From: Amorphophallus konjac
Lineage: Eukaryota; Streptophyta; Magnoliopsida; Alismatales; Araceae
Direction: 5' to 3'
NCBI GenBank assembly: GCA_022559845.1
Contig: CM040118.1
Span: 446,274,053-446,338,052, forward strand
DNA: 64,000 bases
The notes below the pieces were generated by a model, which searched no databases, had not been told where the DNA came from, and saw only the letters and a list, made by a program, of their open reading frames with translations. The translations under genes were made by a program, and so were the position numbers. Positions 34,668 to 45,560 of this stretch are shown in pieces (positions within the stretch are counted from its first letter, which is position 1; each line of letters opens with the position of its first letter).

Positions 34668-34919
34668 GTGGCCCATCACCCGCCTTCCTCTACATGCATT
34701 CCTACTCGGTTGGTCCCTCACCCACCTCCTTCTATACATGCTCCTTCTCAGGTGGCCCCTCACCCACCTTCCTCTACACGCATTCCTCCTCGGGTGGTCC
34801 CTCACCCGCCTCCTTCTATACATGTTCCTTCTTAGGTGGCCCCTCACCCACCTTCCTCTACACGCATTCCTCCTCGGGCGATTCATCACCCGCCTCCTTC
34901 TATTCCTCCTCCTCCATGG
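34668..34919 (+). repeat. Three in-frame 84-bp tandem repeats
   Basis: GTGGCCC begins units at 34668, 34752 and 34836, exactly 84 bp (28 codons) apart. The second-to-third junction carries TCT TAG where the first-to-second junction has TCT CAG, creating the amber codon. Confidence 0.9.
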
Positions 34920-36789
34920 CCCCAAGGCCCACACATTCCTTGCAACCCGGCCCGTCCGGGTCCTTTTGTGGGTCGGCCAATTAACCCACCTCCACGGCCT
35001 TCATATCAAGCCGCCCCTCCAAGGCCGCGGTGCCAACCCTCTATTGCTCAAGTTACACCTCTCCAACAAACTCTTATTGACAAAGTCGCTTCGTTGAAGG
35101 AACAATTAAAGAAGGTTACGAGCCCACGACCCGCTCCTCCTACTCCAGTCAATTCTCTCTATGTCACTCTAAATGACATTACAAAGATGGAGAAAGATTG
35201 GAAGGATAGGAGAGACGACTACGGCATTGACAGGTCAGGCAAGCAAGAGCCGACAGATTTCAACGCTCAAGTGGACGTCGTCCACCCTCTACCCATTCAC
35301 CCCAGTCACTTGTATGGCCCTCCGCCTCCACATCCGCAATACCATTACACTCCACCACCTACATATACGCCTCCACAACGGCGTCCACTTGAGTTTGACA
35401 ATGAAGGGCCGATGACTGAACAATTGAAGACGGCACATGTTGATGAAGTTCCGAACGCACCTCTTCCGAGTTTTCTTCGTTTTCCACTACCTCCACTACC
35501 ACTAGATGAACCCTCTGCTCAGGACGAAGCCACAGTCCCCAATCCAACCCCCGTTTCTAAGACTTACTGGTGTTACGATGATGGGTCGATACTCCAATCA
35601 CCCACGCCGGTGCATCTTGAGTCTCCTCCTCTCCCTAACACCGTTTGCCCCATCCGGCGTTTTCTCCGCACCAAACCTCCACCAATTACACCTCCAACAG
35701 CTACACCATTAGCCTCCGCAACACTGGCTCCCACCGAACTTTCATCTAAAACTCCACCCATTAAGCCATTAGCATCCACCCCATCGGCCTCCGCCGAGTC
35801 CACCACTAAACCTCCCCTAATTAACCTTCCATCGCCACCACCTCAGCCTTCCACTATGCCTATAACACCAAACCCAACTACCCCTACTCCAATACTTAAC
35901 CCTTTACCCTTACCCGTGGCTAATCCTGAGCAGGATCCACCCCTTTTTGCACTCGAGCCAACCCCGACTGCTTCCGAGCAAAGGGAGAAGCTCGACGTGT
36001 TTGAACCTCTGTTTCCACTCACCCTTTCTCCAACACCTTCCATTACACCTCCACCATTCATGGAGCCTTCCGCCTCCGCTTCCTCTACCACTCGGAATGG
36101 GGAACTTTCTTCAAGTATATGCACCGAAGATGACCAAGAGCCGGACAAGAAGGATTTGGCCACGACTGTGCTATTCAAGATGCAAGAATTTGTTTACCGG
36201 ATGCCCACCTGCGTTTTTGTGCCGAGCATGGTTGAAGAGGCTAGGTCCCCGCTGCTGCTCGCTAGAAGAAAATGTCAAGTGTTGATGCCGTATGAGTCTA
36301 CGGCCAAGGACCGGGCAGGGCACCTCTTGTTCCAACTATACAATTTTGAACCCGTTCTTCCGTGCAAGGGGTGGACGCCCATTTTGTTCAACACTCTTCA
36401 TATGCCACAATCCTTGGGCGTGACTACCCTTCCCATCTTAACTCTTCAACTCTCTCACATTATTGTTCGTCACCCTCCTAGAGAGTTGTCATTTATTGAA
36501 GCTTCGTCATGGGCTTGTACTTTATCCAGTGAGCCAATCAGCTATATACTCTTATTACTGTGGAGGAGCATGCATTCTTCTGCCAAGGGGCCGTCCTCCA
36601 TCCTATCCATCTTTTATTCAACTCCACCCTCGTCTATCACCGATTCTTCATGGGCCACTCCAGGGGTAAGGAGGAGGATCTCATCTTCTCGCCCTTCATA
36701 TTCTTTGCATCTCATGCATTCTGTTGCATCCATGCCTTCATCGCATCCATTCTGTTGCATTCGCATGCATTTGCATTCCTTTTTCCCAG

Positions 36790-37760
36790 GGTTTCCAGAC
36801 CCGTATTTTTCCCATCTTCCGGAACCTCCAGATCTTCTGCATTCCCCATCTTGTTCATCCTCATCCTCGGGATCTTCGGGTCCCCTTACACTTCTTGGGC
36901 ATCGCGCTCCCTCCAATCTTCTTTCAGGGCATCGCGCCCTTTTCCAACTCTCGCATCCGAACCTTCCGAATTTCTCTTCTTTCCCTCTAGGGCATCGCGC
37001 CCTTTTCTATCTTCTTCCTCCGGAACCTCCAAAACCTCCGGATTCTCTTTCCTTCTTCTTAGGGCATCGCGTCCCTTCTGATTCCATCCCTCCGAAACCT
37101 CCGGACATTCTCCTCCTAGGGCATCGCGCCCTTTTCTATCTTCCTCCTCCGGAACCTCCAGATCTTTTAGGGCAATTTGTCCCTTCCCATCTTATCCTTC
37201 CAGAACCTCCGGACATTCTCCTCCTAGGGCATCGTGCCCTTTTCTATCTTCTTCCTCCGGAACCTCCAGAACCTCCAGATTCTCTTTCCTTCTTCTTAGG
37301 TCATCTCGTCCCTTCTGATTCCATCCCTTCAGAACCTCCGGACATTCTTCTCCTAAAGCATCGTGCCCTTTTCTATCTTCCTCCTCCGGAACCTCCGGAT
37401 CTTTCAGGGCACCGTGTCCCTTCCCATCTTATCCCTCCGGAAACTCCGGACATTCTCCTCCTAGGGCATCGCACCCTTTTCTATCTTCCTCCTTCGGAAC
37501 CTCCGGATCTCCCTCTCTGGGCATCGCGCCCCTACACACCCTCACGTCCGGATCTTCCGGGCTTGCCACTGGTTCTCCCAGGGCATCGCGTCCCTCTCTA
37601 CTTGCCTCCTCCGAAACCTCCGGACCCTCCATCTTTCTTCCGATTCATCTTCTTACTCTTCCAGGACATCGCGTTCTTCCTCTTCAATCACTTTTTTCCA
37701 TACCTTTTCTCAGGGCATCGCGTCCCTCGAGATTCTCCTCCTCCGGATCCTCCGGATTCC
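36790..37760 (+). repeat. Tandem array alternating GGGCATCGCGCCC and TCCGGAACCTCCGGA
   Basis: About fifteen copies or variants of GGGCATCGCGCCC (a 4-bp stem with a 5-base loop) alternate with TCCGGAACCTCCGG-type words in CT-rich DNA. Examples lie near 36898, 36926, 36990, 37061, 37118, 37227, 37457 and 37528. In the open frame it encodes LGHRALFYLPPPEPPD-like repeats. Confidence 0.88.
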
Positions 37761-37943
37761 TCCTACCATGATTCTACTCCACTGCTTTCGGACCCTCTAG
37801 ATCCTCCTCCCTCGATTTATCAATTCCTTCTCTTAATTTCACCTATTCCCGGGTCCGACCCGACTTCTTCCATATCCACTGCTTTGGGCATCTGCCCGTT
37901 CTCCCACTGCTTCCGAGGCTTTAGTCCTCACCCCTCCTCTTAA

Positions 37944-38477
37944 TTCTTAGTTCCTTTTGTAGACCTTTCATGTGATCAGGGTCTCCGCACCTTAGTGAGG
38001 GAGTTCTAGCCCTCGCCTCTCTTCCTTTTCATCCTTATTCGTCTGAGTTTGGTTTAAACACCACTCCTTGTTAAGCCACTTTCAAAGCTTTGCTTCCTTT
38101 CCTTTCTACCAAAAGAGGACGACATATCCCACGCTTATCAAGATTGCCTCCGGCAGCTGCTGCTTCTTCTACAAGGTTACAAGGTAACATTAGTGTGTAA
38201 GTATGCATTCTTATGCATTTTCGTCACATTATTCACACACGGTTTTCAAATGAAGTGCTTCTTAACATGATTAAAAGTGGTGTCTAGACCTTTATCTTAG
38301 GCTTTTATTTAATTAAATCATTGTCAAAAGAGTATTTAGACTTGCTTATGCAGCACTTCGGTAATAAGAACCCTGCGCTGGGAATTCGGCGTTCTCTCCC
38401 CGCTCATTAAGGGCAACCCTTAGTTGGGCATTCCACACACTTCACGACGTCCTTAGCCGTCTCCCTTAGTAAAACAC
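37944..38477 (+). other. Noncoding interior of the pol-less element before Athila
   Basis: Pyrimidine-rich, then A/T-rich; no reading frame of note. The last five bases AACAC (38473-38477) are the Athila TSD. Confidence 0.6.
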
Positions 38478-40447
38478 TGATAAGTGCTATATTTTACATC
38501 ATAATTTACATCACATCCATCATCTTTGAGCATTATTTGAGTATATTTGTGCAACATGAGCATTAATTACATTCTCACACATTATTTGAGTCTTCATGTA
38601 TTTTATCATCTTTTTGAGCTTAAAAGACCATGTGAGAAATATTTAAATATTTACACAATTATTTTGGAATTAAATAGATTGATATTTTAATTTTCAGGAA
38701 ACAACGACCTAGATCAGGGCGCTATTTAATTAACGACAACTTCAAGGGCGCGTACTCAGTAAGACGTGACACAAGACAAGGCGTCAATTCATTTGAAAAA
38801 AGAAAGTGGAAAAAGAAAAAAAAAGAATTAGCGCCCGAGATGTAGTCACTAATCATTGAAAGAACGCCCATATGAACAGTCGTCAATTCATATTTTACGA
38901 AAAATAAAGAAAATAGCAAATGAGGAAATAAGGAAACTGACACCCGAGTGAAGAGGCGCTACTTCAGGAAAGGACGCCCTAGATTAAGGCGTCATTTAAA
39001 GAAAGGACGCCCCAATATAAGTCGCTATTCAAAGTTGAACCAGAAAAGGCAACTGCAGGCTCCCGATCGAACTGTTCTTCCATGTTTGCTCTTATCTAAG
39101 CAACATTTTATAGAAAGGAGGACTCTCATATTGGAAAGGAGTCTAATTAGGTCAAGTTACATTGTTGGAAATTAGTTTTTGGATCAAACTGGGAACCCAC
39201 GATCATGGAAGGGTTCTGTACCTTATAAATAGATGCCATGGCCGATGATGCGGAGGGAGAGAGAGGTTGGAGGTCTGCCATAGGGATTTATTTTGAAGCT
39301 TTTTCTTTCATCTTTTGCAGTTAAGTTCTTCATCAAAGTTCTTCATTTTCCAGTCTTCTACAAATTCTTCTTCCTCATCTTCCTCTAATTCTTCCAGTTT
39401 TCAAAGTTATTTCCAGTTTTCCAAAGATCTGTCCATGCGTTTTTACTGTTCATCCGGTTTTAAAATATTATGCTATTTCTCATTTTTGTTCCCTTTCTGA
39501 TCTTCTGTTGCTTCTGAGTTCTTTATGAAAGTTGTAGGTTTTTAAAAGTTATTCAATTTCTTATTCTACCACTTCTTCAAATTCTCAACCGTTTTCAAAT
39601 TACAATCAATTTTCCAAAGTTCAGTCCTGCACTATTTATCCGCGACCACTCTCTGTTCTATCACGTTTTTCTCCATCTTCCTCTTATTTTCTATCTTTGT
39701 GTTCTTCATCAATCTTCTTCGTCTCTTCGTCCTCTACAATTTTATCTTCTTTCACTTTGTCTAATTCTCTCTAGATTTTAATCTTTTTCTTCTAGTTCTA
39801 ACCCTCTGTTTTCAAAACTGTTTTATGCTTTATCACCCATCATAGCCATCTCTTCCTCTCTTTTCACAACATACATGCTTTGGTTTTAATTTTATTCTTC
39901 TTTCTCCACCTTTTCATCTCCATCTCCTACATTTCATCCACACATCCCTTTGGCGGATTCTCTTCCAATTGATCCTCTCACGGCGTCGGCATCCAAGGTG
40001 AGGCGATCTTCATCCAAGGCTTGGCAAGGAGTTGACGGCGTTCTTCATCCTATTGGCTTACAATTTATTTTCTCTTCTTTTATTTTGCAAGTTGTAATTT
40101 TAGTTTTCATATACATTGTACTTGCCACCTCTCATAGCAATAAAGTTAATTTTTATGAAATTGTGTTTATCTTTCTATCTCCTCCAAATTTCTCTACTTA
40201 AACCCTCTCACATTCTTTAAATAGATTTTATGCAATTTATCTTTCCTTAGATTAATCACACTCAAAAATTCAGTTTTCAAAGCATAAGGTGTTTTTTCAA
40301 CTTGTTAAAATAAGGATTTTTCCTCCTCGTGGGATCGACTCCGCTTACCACTATATAATTTGATTTTCTAATCTTTTAAAGTGAGTGAGTGTGAACATTT
40401 TGAAATTATGGCACGGCTTTCTTAACGACACTAGTCGGTGCGCATCA
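38478..40447 (+). mobile_element. 5' LTR of Athila
   Basis: TGATAAGTGCTATATTTTAC start and GGTGCGCATCA end, 1970 bp. GC inverted-word array at 38703-39030; TATA box TATAAATAG at 39224-39232. Downstream is CT-rich U5. Confidence 0.95.
38703..39030. repeat. GC inverted-word array in U3 of Athila (5' LTR)
   Basis: Pairs such as ACGACC...GGGCGCT, GACGTG...AGGCGTC, AGCGCCC...AGTCACT, ACGCCC...GTCGTC and GACGCC...GGCGTC, all upstream of the TATA box. The 3' LTR copy is at 48415-48742. The words are the same as in the pol-less element and the chromovirus LTR. Confidence 0.85.
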
Positions 40448-40452
40448 ATTTT

Positions 40453-40470
40453 TGGTGCCGTTGCCGGGGA
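40453..40470 (+). promoter_or_regulatory. Athila primer-binding site (tRNA-Asp type)
   Basis: TGGTGCCGTTGCCGGGGA lies five bases after the LTR. It matches the complement of the plant tRNA-Asp 3' end with one mismatch (T for C at position 4), as is usual for Athila. Confidence 0.85.
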
Positions 40471-40926
40471 GGAAATTAATTTTTATGTTGGGAAATTCCT
40501 TGTGTTTGATTTGTATATAGTTTTCTTAATTTTTTTGATTTTATTTTACAGGAAAAATCAAAAAAATCAAAAAATCCAAAGAAATTTGGACATGAAATTC
40601 CAAGGAAAAAAATCTGTCACAGGAAGCGTCGTAAAGCCCAGATCTGTCACAGAAAGTAGAAATTCAGAAAAATCCAGGAAAATCAAGCGTCGGTAAAAGG
40701 TCAGTATACGTAGGAAAAGGTCCTTTTTGTGAAATTTTAAAAATTCTGAAAAATTCTAAAAAAACCATAAAACCGAAAAAATTCATCATGCTAGCATATC
40801 TCCATCTTAGTTGCATTACTTTCATGCATTTGTGCACTTAGTTGTTCTTTTTGTTTTTCATTCTTTATTTACAACATCTTTTGAAAAAAAAATTCTCTTC
40901 TCATCTATTTCCCCTCCTTAAGGGCA

Positions 40927-41082
40927 TTAGGATCTTTACACCCCTCTTGGATTTGGAAGGACACTCCATTGAGCATTCCGTCTCTTTGGACTTGAAATTC
41001 TATTTCTAAGACCTCCATAAGTCCCCGCACCGTGGATTCCCTCACGGACGCCGGGTTGTACCACGAAGTACCTTGGAGTTAG
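40927..41082 (+). promoter_or_regulatory. Athila leader block shared with the pol-less element
   Basis: Counterpart of 33940-34100, ending 150 bases before the gag ATG. The same CCGTGGATTCCCTCACGG stem-loop candidate is present. See findings. Confidence 0.85.
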
Positions 41083-41234
41083 AGTGCCCTTAGAAGGTTT
41101 TCCATAAAAAAATAAAAAAATCATCATTCTTGCATTCATATAGTTAATCCTTGCATTTGCATAACTCATTCATATATGGATTCATAGTATTTTGAAAAAA
41201 AAATCATCATTACCTTTGGGCCCTTTTGCATTGC

Positions 41235-42950
41235 ATGCGAGATAGGAGATCTCTCCACCCTCATTTGATAGGACCCATTAGTGAAGTTGAAAGGTTAGTG
41301 CATTCTAGACCACAACTTCAACCTAACCTCATGAAAAATCAAAATCAAAACTAACAAGTGCAACAAGTTCCTAAGCAAATGAAGGACTACTTCATTCCTA
41401 ATCAATATCAACCGTCCTTCTATATTCAAGCACCTCAGAACCAGGCGGTTCATTATGAAATCAAATCAAGTACCATCCAGATGTTGCCATCCTTCTATGG
41501 CAATACTAATGAAGATCCATATAAGCATCTAGATGAGTTTCTCCAGATATGTTCAACTGTCAAAATTCAAAACTTCTCGGATGATGCCCTTAAGCTTACT
41601 CTCTTCCCATTCTCCCTTAAGGACAAAGCTAAATATTGGTTGGGAGCCTTGGGTAGAACAATTGACACATGGGGAGAGATGTAAATAGAGTTCTTGAAAA
41701 AATTCTACCCAATTGGTAGGACTAATACCATGAGAAGGGCCATCACTGGATTTACACAAAATTCTGGGGAACAAATTCATGAGGCCTGGGACAGGTTGAA
41801 AGATTTATTAATGAAATGTCCCCATCATGGCCTATCCAGAAGGCAAATTGTGCAAGCATTTTATGAGGGATTAACGGAAAACTATAGACAAATGGTAGAT
41901 GCCTCATGTGGGGGGGGGGGCTTTCATGAGTAAAAGTGAGGATGAAGCTTATGATTTGTTTGAGATGTTAAGTGAAAATTGTATTAGTCATGCTTCACTT
42001 TCCTACTATGAAAGGATGATTGGACCTTCCAAGAAGGGTGGGCTATATGAAGTCAAAAGTCAAGGAGAGTTGGAGAATATGATGGATATTAATGCGCTTA
42101 CTTAAAAGTTGAATAAAGTGGACTTGCTGGCGCAAAGGATGGAGAAGGTCGATTTGGTAGCACAAAAACTAGATCAATTATTATCCATGAATAAGCAAGA
42201 ACCTTCTTTTTAGCCAATCTAACAAAATCAACCTTTCTCAGATTCCAACCTTCAAGAACTTTGTGCTTTATGTTCTAGCCCAAATCATGCTGTCATTGAT
42301 TGCCCTACGGCGGCCCAACTTCCCCCATTTATCCAAGAACAAGTCTTTGCTGCTCAGGGAGTCTCCAAGCCTAATTATGATCCATATTCCAATACTTACA
42401 ACCCGAGCTGGAGAAATCACACGAATTTTTCTTAGAAATCTCAAGTGAGTTCATCCACTCAAGTCAATCCCTCAAATCCAAAACAATCTTTTCAAGTTCC
42501 AAACCCGTCTCACCAACATCTTCAAAATCCTTTTCAACATAATCAACAACAACTTCCATTTCAGCAACCATCGTTCCATCATGCTCAGGCCCCATATCAA
42601 CAAGCTTCATCATTCCAGGGCCAATATAATCAATTTCCATTACATCGTTATCAACCTCAAGCCCCGTTTCAAGCTCCTTATCAACCGCCTCCTCAACCCC
42701 CTCAGCCTCATTTTGAGGATAAATTTGACCAACTTCAGCAACTTATTCTCTCTCAGCAACAATCAATTGCTAAGTTAGAAGGTCAAATAGGTCAGCTAGC
42801 GGCTAGTAATATGAGGAGAGATGTTGGGCAGTTACCTAGTCAACCCATAGCTAATCATCGCAATCAACAACCTCTGGGTTTTCAGCAAAGAGCTCCTATT
42901 CTTCCCCCTCCCAATCAGCCCAATCAACCTTAGCCTCCCCCTCCTGTCGT
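41235..42950 (+). pseudogene. Athila gag
   Basis: The start is ATG 41235 (MRDRRSLHPHLIGPI, typical of Athila). The Gag core has MLPSFYGNTNEDPYKHLDEF, FPFSLKDKAKYWLGAL, FLKKFYPIGRTNTMRRAI and GEQIHEAWDRLKDLLMKCPH. A CCHC-like segment CALCSSPNHAVIDC is near 42270. The tail is Gln/Pro-rich (42445-42930). Breaks: TAA at 41352, a TAG near 41685, an 11-G run at 41910-41920 that shifts the frame, and further stops near 42104, 42215, 42434 and 42933. It would assemble the particle; this copy is not functional. Confidence 0.9.
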
Positions 42951-43860
42951 TCCTCAATTCGAGAATGCCAAAGCTATCTCTACCCTTAGGAGTGGTAAGG
43001 TTCTCAATGATCCATATCAGGCTAAGGATGTGGGTGGTAGTTCGAGCCAAGATGTCCAAGAGGAAAGTGATAATGAGGAAGAAGAGTCGATAATTATTCA
43101 AGAGAAAAAGAAGCCGGATGGGGGGGAGAAGACAATGGACAAAGGAAAGGTCAATGTTGATGAAGGTTTTCAAGGATATGTTCTTAAGGTCCCTTTTCCG
43201 GATGCATTAAAGCCAAAAGCTCAAAAGAAGCCGGTCCAACAAGAAGAGATGTTGGAATTATTTAAACAAGTCAATATTAATATTCCACTCTTGGATGCTA
43301 TTAAACATGTGCCGGCATATGCCAAGTTCTTGAAAGAGCTTTGTACACCAAGAAGGGAGCCGAAGGCGGCAACACAGAAGATCCGTCTATCTGAAGATGT
43401 TAGTGCTGTTTTAATGAATTCTTTACCAAAGAAGTTGGAGGACCATTGTGCTCCATTAATTTCATGTGATATAGGTGGGGTGACATTTGATAAAGCTTTG
43501 CTAGATCTTGGAGCTAGTGTTAATTTGTTACCCACCTGCATTTATGAGTAATTTGATTTAGGGGAATTGAAGCCCACTTCTATTATCCTTCAACTGGCGG
43601 ATCGGTCTGTTAAAACACCAAAGGGTTTGTTGGAGGATGTGATAGTGAAAATTCATGAATGCTAGTTCCCAGTGGACTTTTTAATCTTAGATATGGTATC
43701 ATCCCAAGAGTTAAAACATACACCAATCATTTTGGGACGCCCATTTTTGGCTACGGCAAAGGCCAATATTAATTGTGCCACAGGGATGATGGATATTACC
43801 TTTGAAGGAGAGAAGGTCTCATTGAATGTTTTTAAAGCTTCACAATACCCGGATCATGAG
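42951..43860 (+). pseudogene. Athila protease region
   Basis: After a variable acidic linker the frame shows PFPDALKPKAQKKPVQQEEM, NIPLLDAIKHVPAYAKFLKE, SLPKKLEDHCAPLISCDIGG and the active-site segment FDKALLDLGASVNLLP (43488-43535; the D-L-G-A-S form usual in Athila). It then continues, after two stops (near 43549 and 43662), with LGRPFLATAKANINCATGMM. It would cleave Gag-Pol. The linker 43857-43974 is the source of the inverted copy found in integrase. Confidence 0.9.
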
Positions 43861-44129
43861 GGAGAATGTAATGTCATTGATATTTTTGAGGAAATAATTG
43901 AAGAAAGTGCGGATATGAATGAGAATGTAATTGAAGAGGGTAGTTTGCTTCAGGATTCACCTCTTTCTTATTCTAGTGTGGAGCCTCTTCCTCCATTAAG
44001 ATCTGAACCAGTTCTTCCATCTCTTGATCAGCCACCCGTTTTGGAACATAAACCTCTGCCGGACTCGTTGAAATATGCTTATCTAGGCCCAGATCATACC
44101 TTGCCTGTTATCATTGCTTCTAATCTTAC

Positions 44130-45560
44130 CTCTGCTCAGGAATCTAAACTCTTAAAAGTTCTTAAGGAGCATAGGGGGGCGATAGGGTGGTTTGTGACAG
44201 ATTTGAAGGGTATAAGTCTGGATGTTTGCATGCATTATATTTACTTGGAGGACAATGCCAAGCCGAGCAGAGAGATGCAGCGTCAGTTGAATCCAAATAT
44301 GAAGGGAGTTGTGAAGAAGGAAGTTGTTAAGTGGTTAGACGCTGGGATAATTTATCCCATTTCTGACAGTAAATGGGTCAGCCCGACACAAGTTGTTCCT
44401 AAGAAGTCAGGGCTGCTGTGGTTGTAAACGAGAAAGGAGAAGAAGTCCCGATGCGATTACAGACTGGATGGAGGGTTTGTATTGATTACAGGAAATTGAA
44501 TTCAGTTACAAAGAAAGATCATTTTCCACTCCCGTTTGTTGATCAAATTCTGGAGAGACTGGCTGGGCAACAATAATTTTGCTTTTTGGATGGTTATTTC
44601 GGATATAATCAAGTTGCTATCTATCCGGAGGATCAAGAAAAAACCACTTTTACGTGCCCCTATGGCACGTTTGCCTTTAGAAGGATGCCTTTCGGGCTTT
44701 GCAATGCTCCCGCCACTTTTCAAAGGTGTATGATGTCGATATTTTCTGACATGGTGGGGGAGACTTTGGAAGTTTTCATGGATGATTTTTCGGTGTTTGG
44801 TAATTCTTTTGAGGGGTGCTTAGAAAATTTGACTCAGGTTTTGAAAAGGTGCATTGAATCCAATTTGGTGTTAAGTTAGGAGAATAGCTACTTTATGGTG
44901 AGAGAAGGTATAGTTTTATGCCATATTATTTCGGAAAGGGGAATAGAGGTCGATAAAGCCAAAGTAGATTTGATTTCCAATCTTCCTCCCCCTATATCTG
45001 TCAAGCAAATCAGATCCTTTCTTGGCCATGCGGGTTTCTACCGTAGATTTATTCAGAACTTCTCCACCATTGCTTGCCCTCTCACACAGTTACTTGCTAA
45101 AGATACCCCATTCCATTTCGATGATTCTTGTCTCAAAGCCTTTAATTCCTTGAAAGCGGCCCTTACTCAAGCTCCGATTCTTCAATATCCAGATTGGTCG
45201 CTTCCTTTCGAGATTATGTGTGATGCCTCAGACTATGCTGTTGGAGCTGTCTTAGGTCAAAGGATAGATAAGAAGCCCGTGGTAATATACTACGCGAGTC
45301 GCACTCTCGCTGATGCGCAGTTGAATTACACCACCACGGAAAAGGAACTGCTAGCTGTTGTTTTTGCCCTAGAAAAATTTTGATCCTATCTTTTAGGGGC
45401 TAAGGTTATTGTTTACTCCGATCATTCTGCCTTAAAATACTTACTTTCCAAGAAGGATGCTAAGTCCCATCTCATTAGATGGATTCTATTGTTACACGAG
45501 TTTGATTTAGAAATTAGAGACAAGAAGGGGTTGGCCAATGTAGTTGCTGATCATTTATCT
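44130..45560 (+). pseudogene. Athila reverse transcriptase and RNase H
   Basis: RT begins with the RQLNPNMKGVVKKEVVKWLD and PISDSKWVSPTQVVPKKSG segments, shifts frame near 44412, then reads GWRVCIDYRKLN, DGYFGYNQVAIYPEDQEKT, FGLCNAPATFQRCM and the catalytic box VFMDDFSVFG (about 44775-44805). Connection and RNase H follow: FLGHAGFYRRFIQNFS, FEIMCDASDYAVGAVLGQR, YYASRTLADAQLNYTTTEKE and, after TGA 45381 (an Arg codon in relatives), [18 protein letters not shown]. Other stops are near 44575 and 44877. The catalytic Asp pair and RNase H acidic residues are intact; the frame is not. Confidence 0.93.

Larger units (their letters stand above)
34335..37943 (+). pseudogene. Long proline-rich reading frame of the pol-less element, split by one amber codon
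   Basis: From ATG 34335 one frame runs to 37943 with a single TAG at 34833-34835, about 1200 codons. Residues 1-110 are ordinary (SLPNDEKVSQIIRTLDHLTP). Residues 111-195 are three 28-residue repeats (VAPHPPSSTRIPPRVVPHPP type). A short helix with coiled-coil character (TLIDKVASLKEQLKKV) lies near 240-255. A Pro-rich stretch follows. Residues about 600-720 look globular (KKDLATTVLFKMQEFVYRMP, LLFQLYNFEPVLPCKGWTPI). From about 36790 the frame is Leu/Pro repeats on a CT-rich tandem array where stops are rare, so coding there is doubtful; a frame shift near 36530 is possible. No family recognised; not a normal Gag or Pol. Confidence 0.55.
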
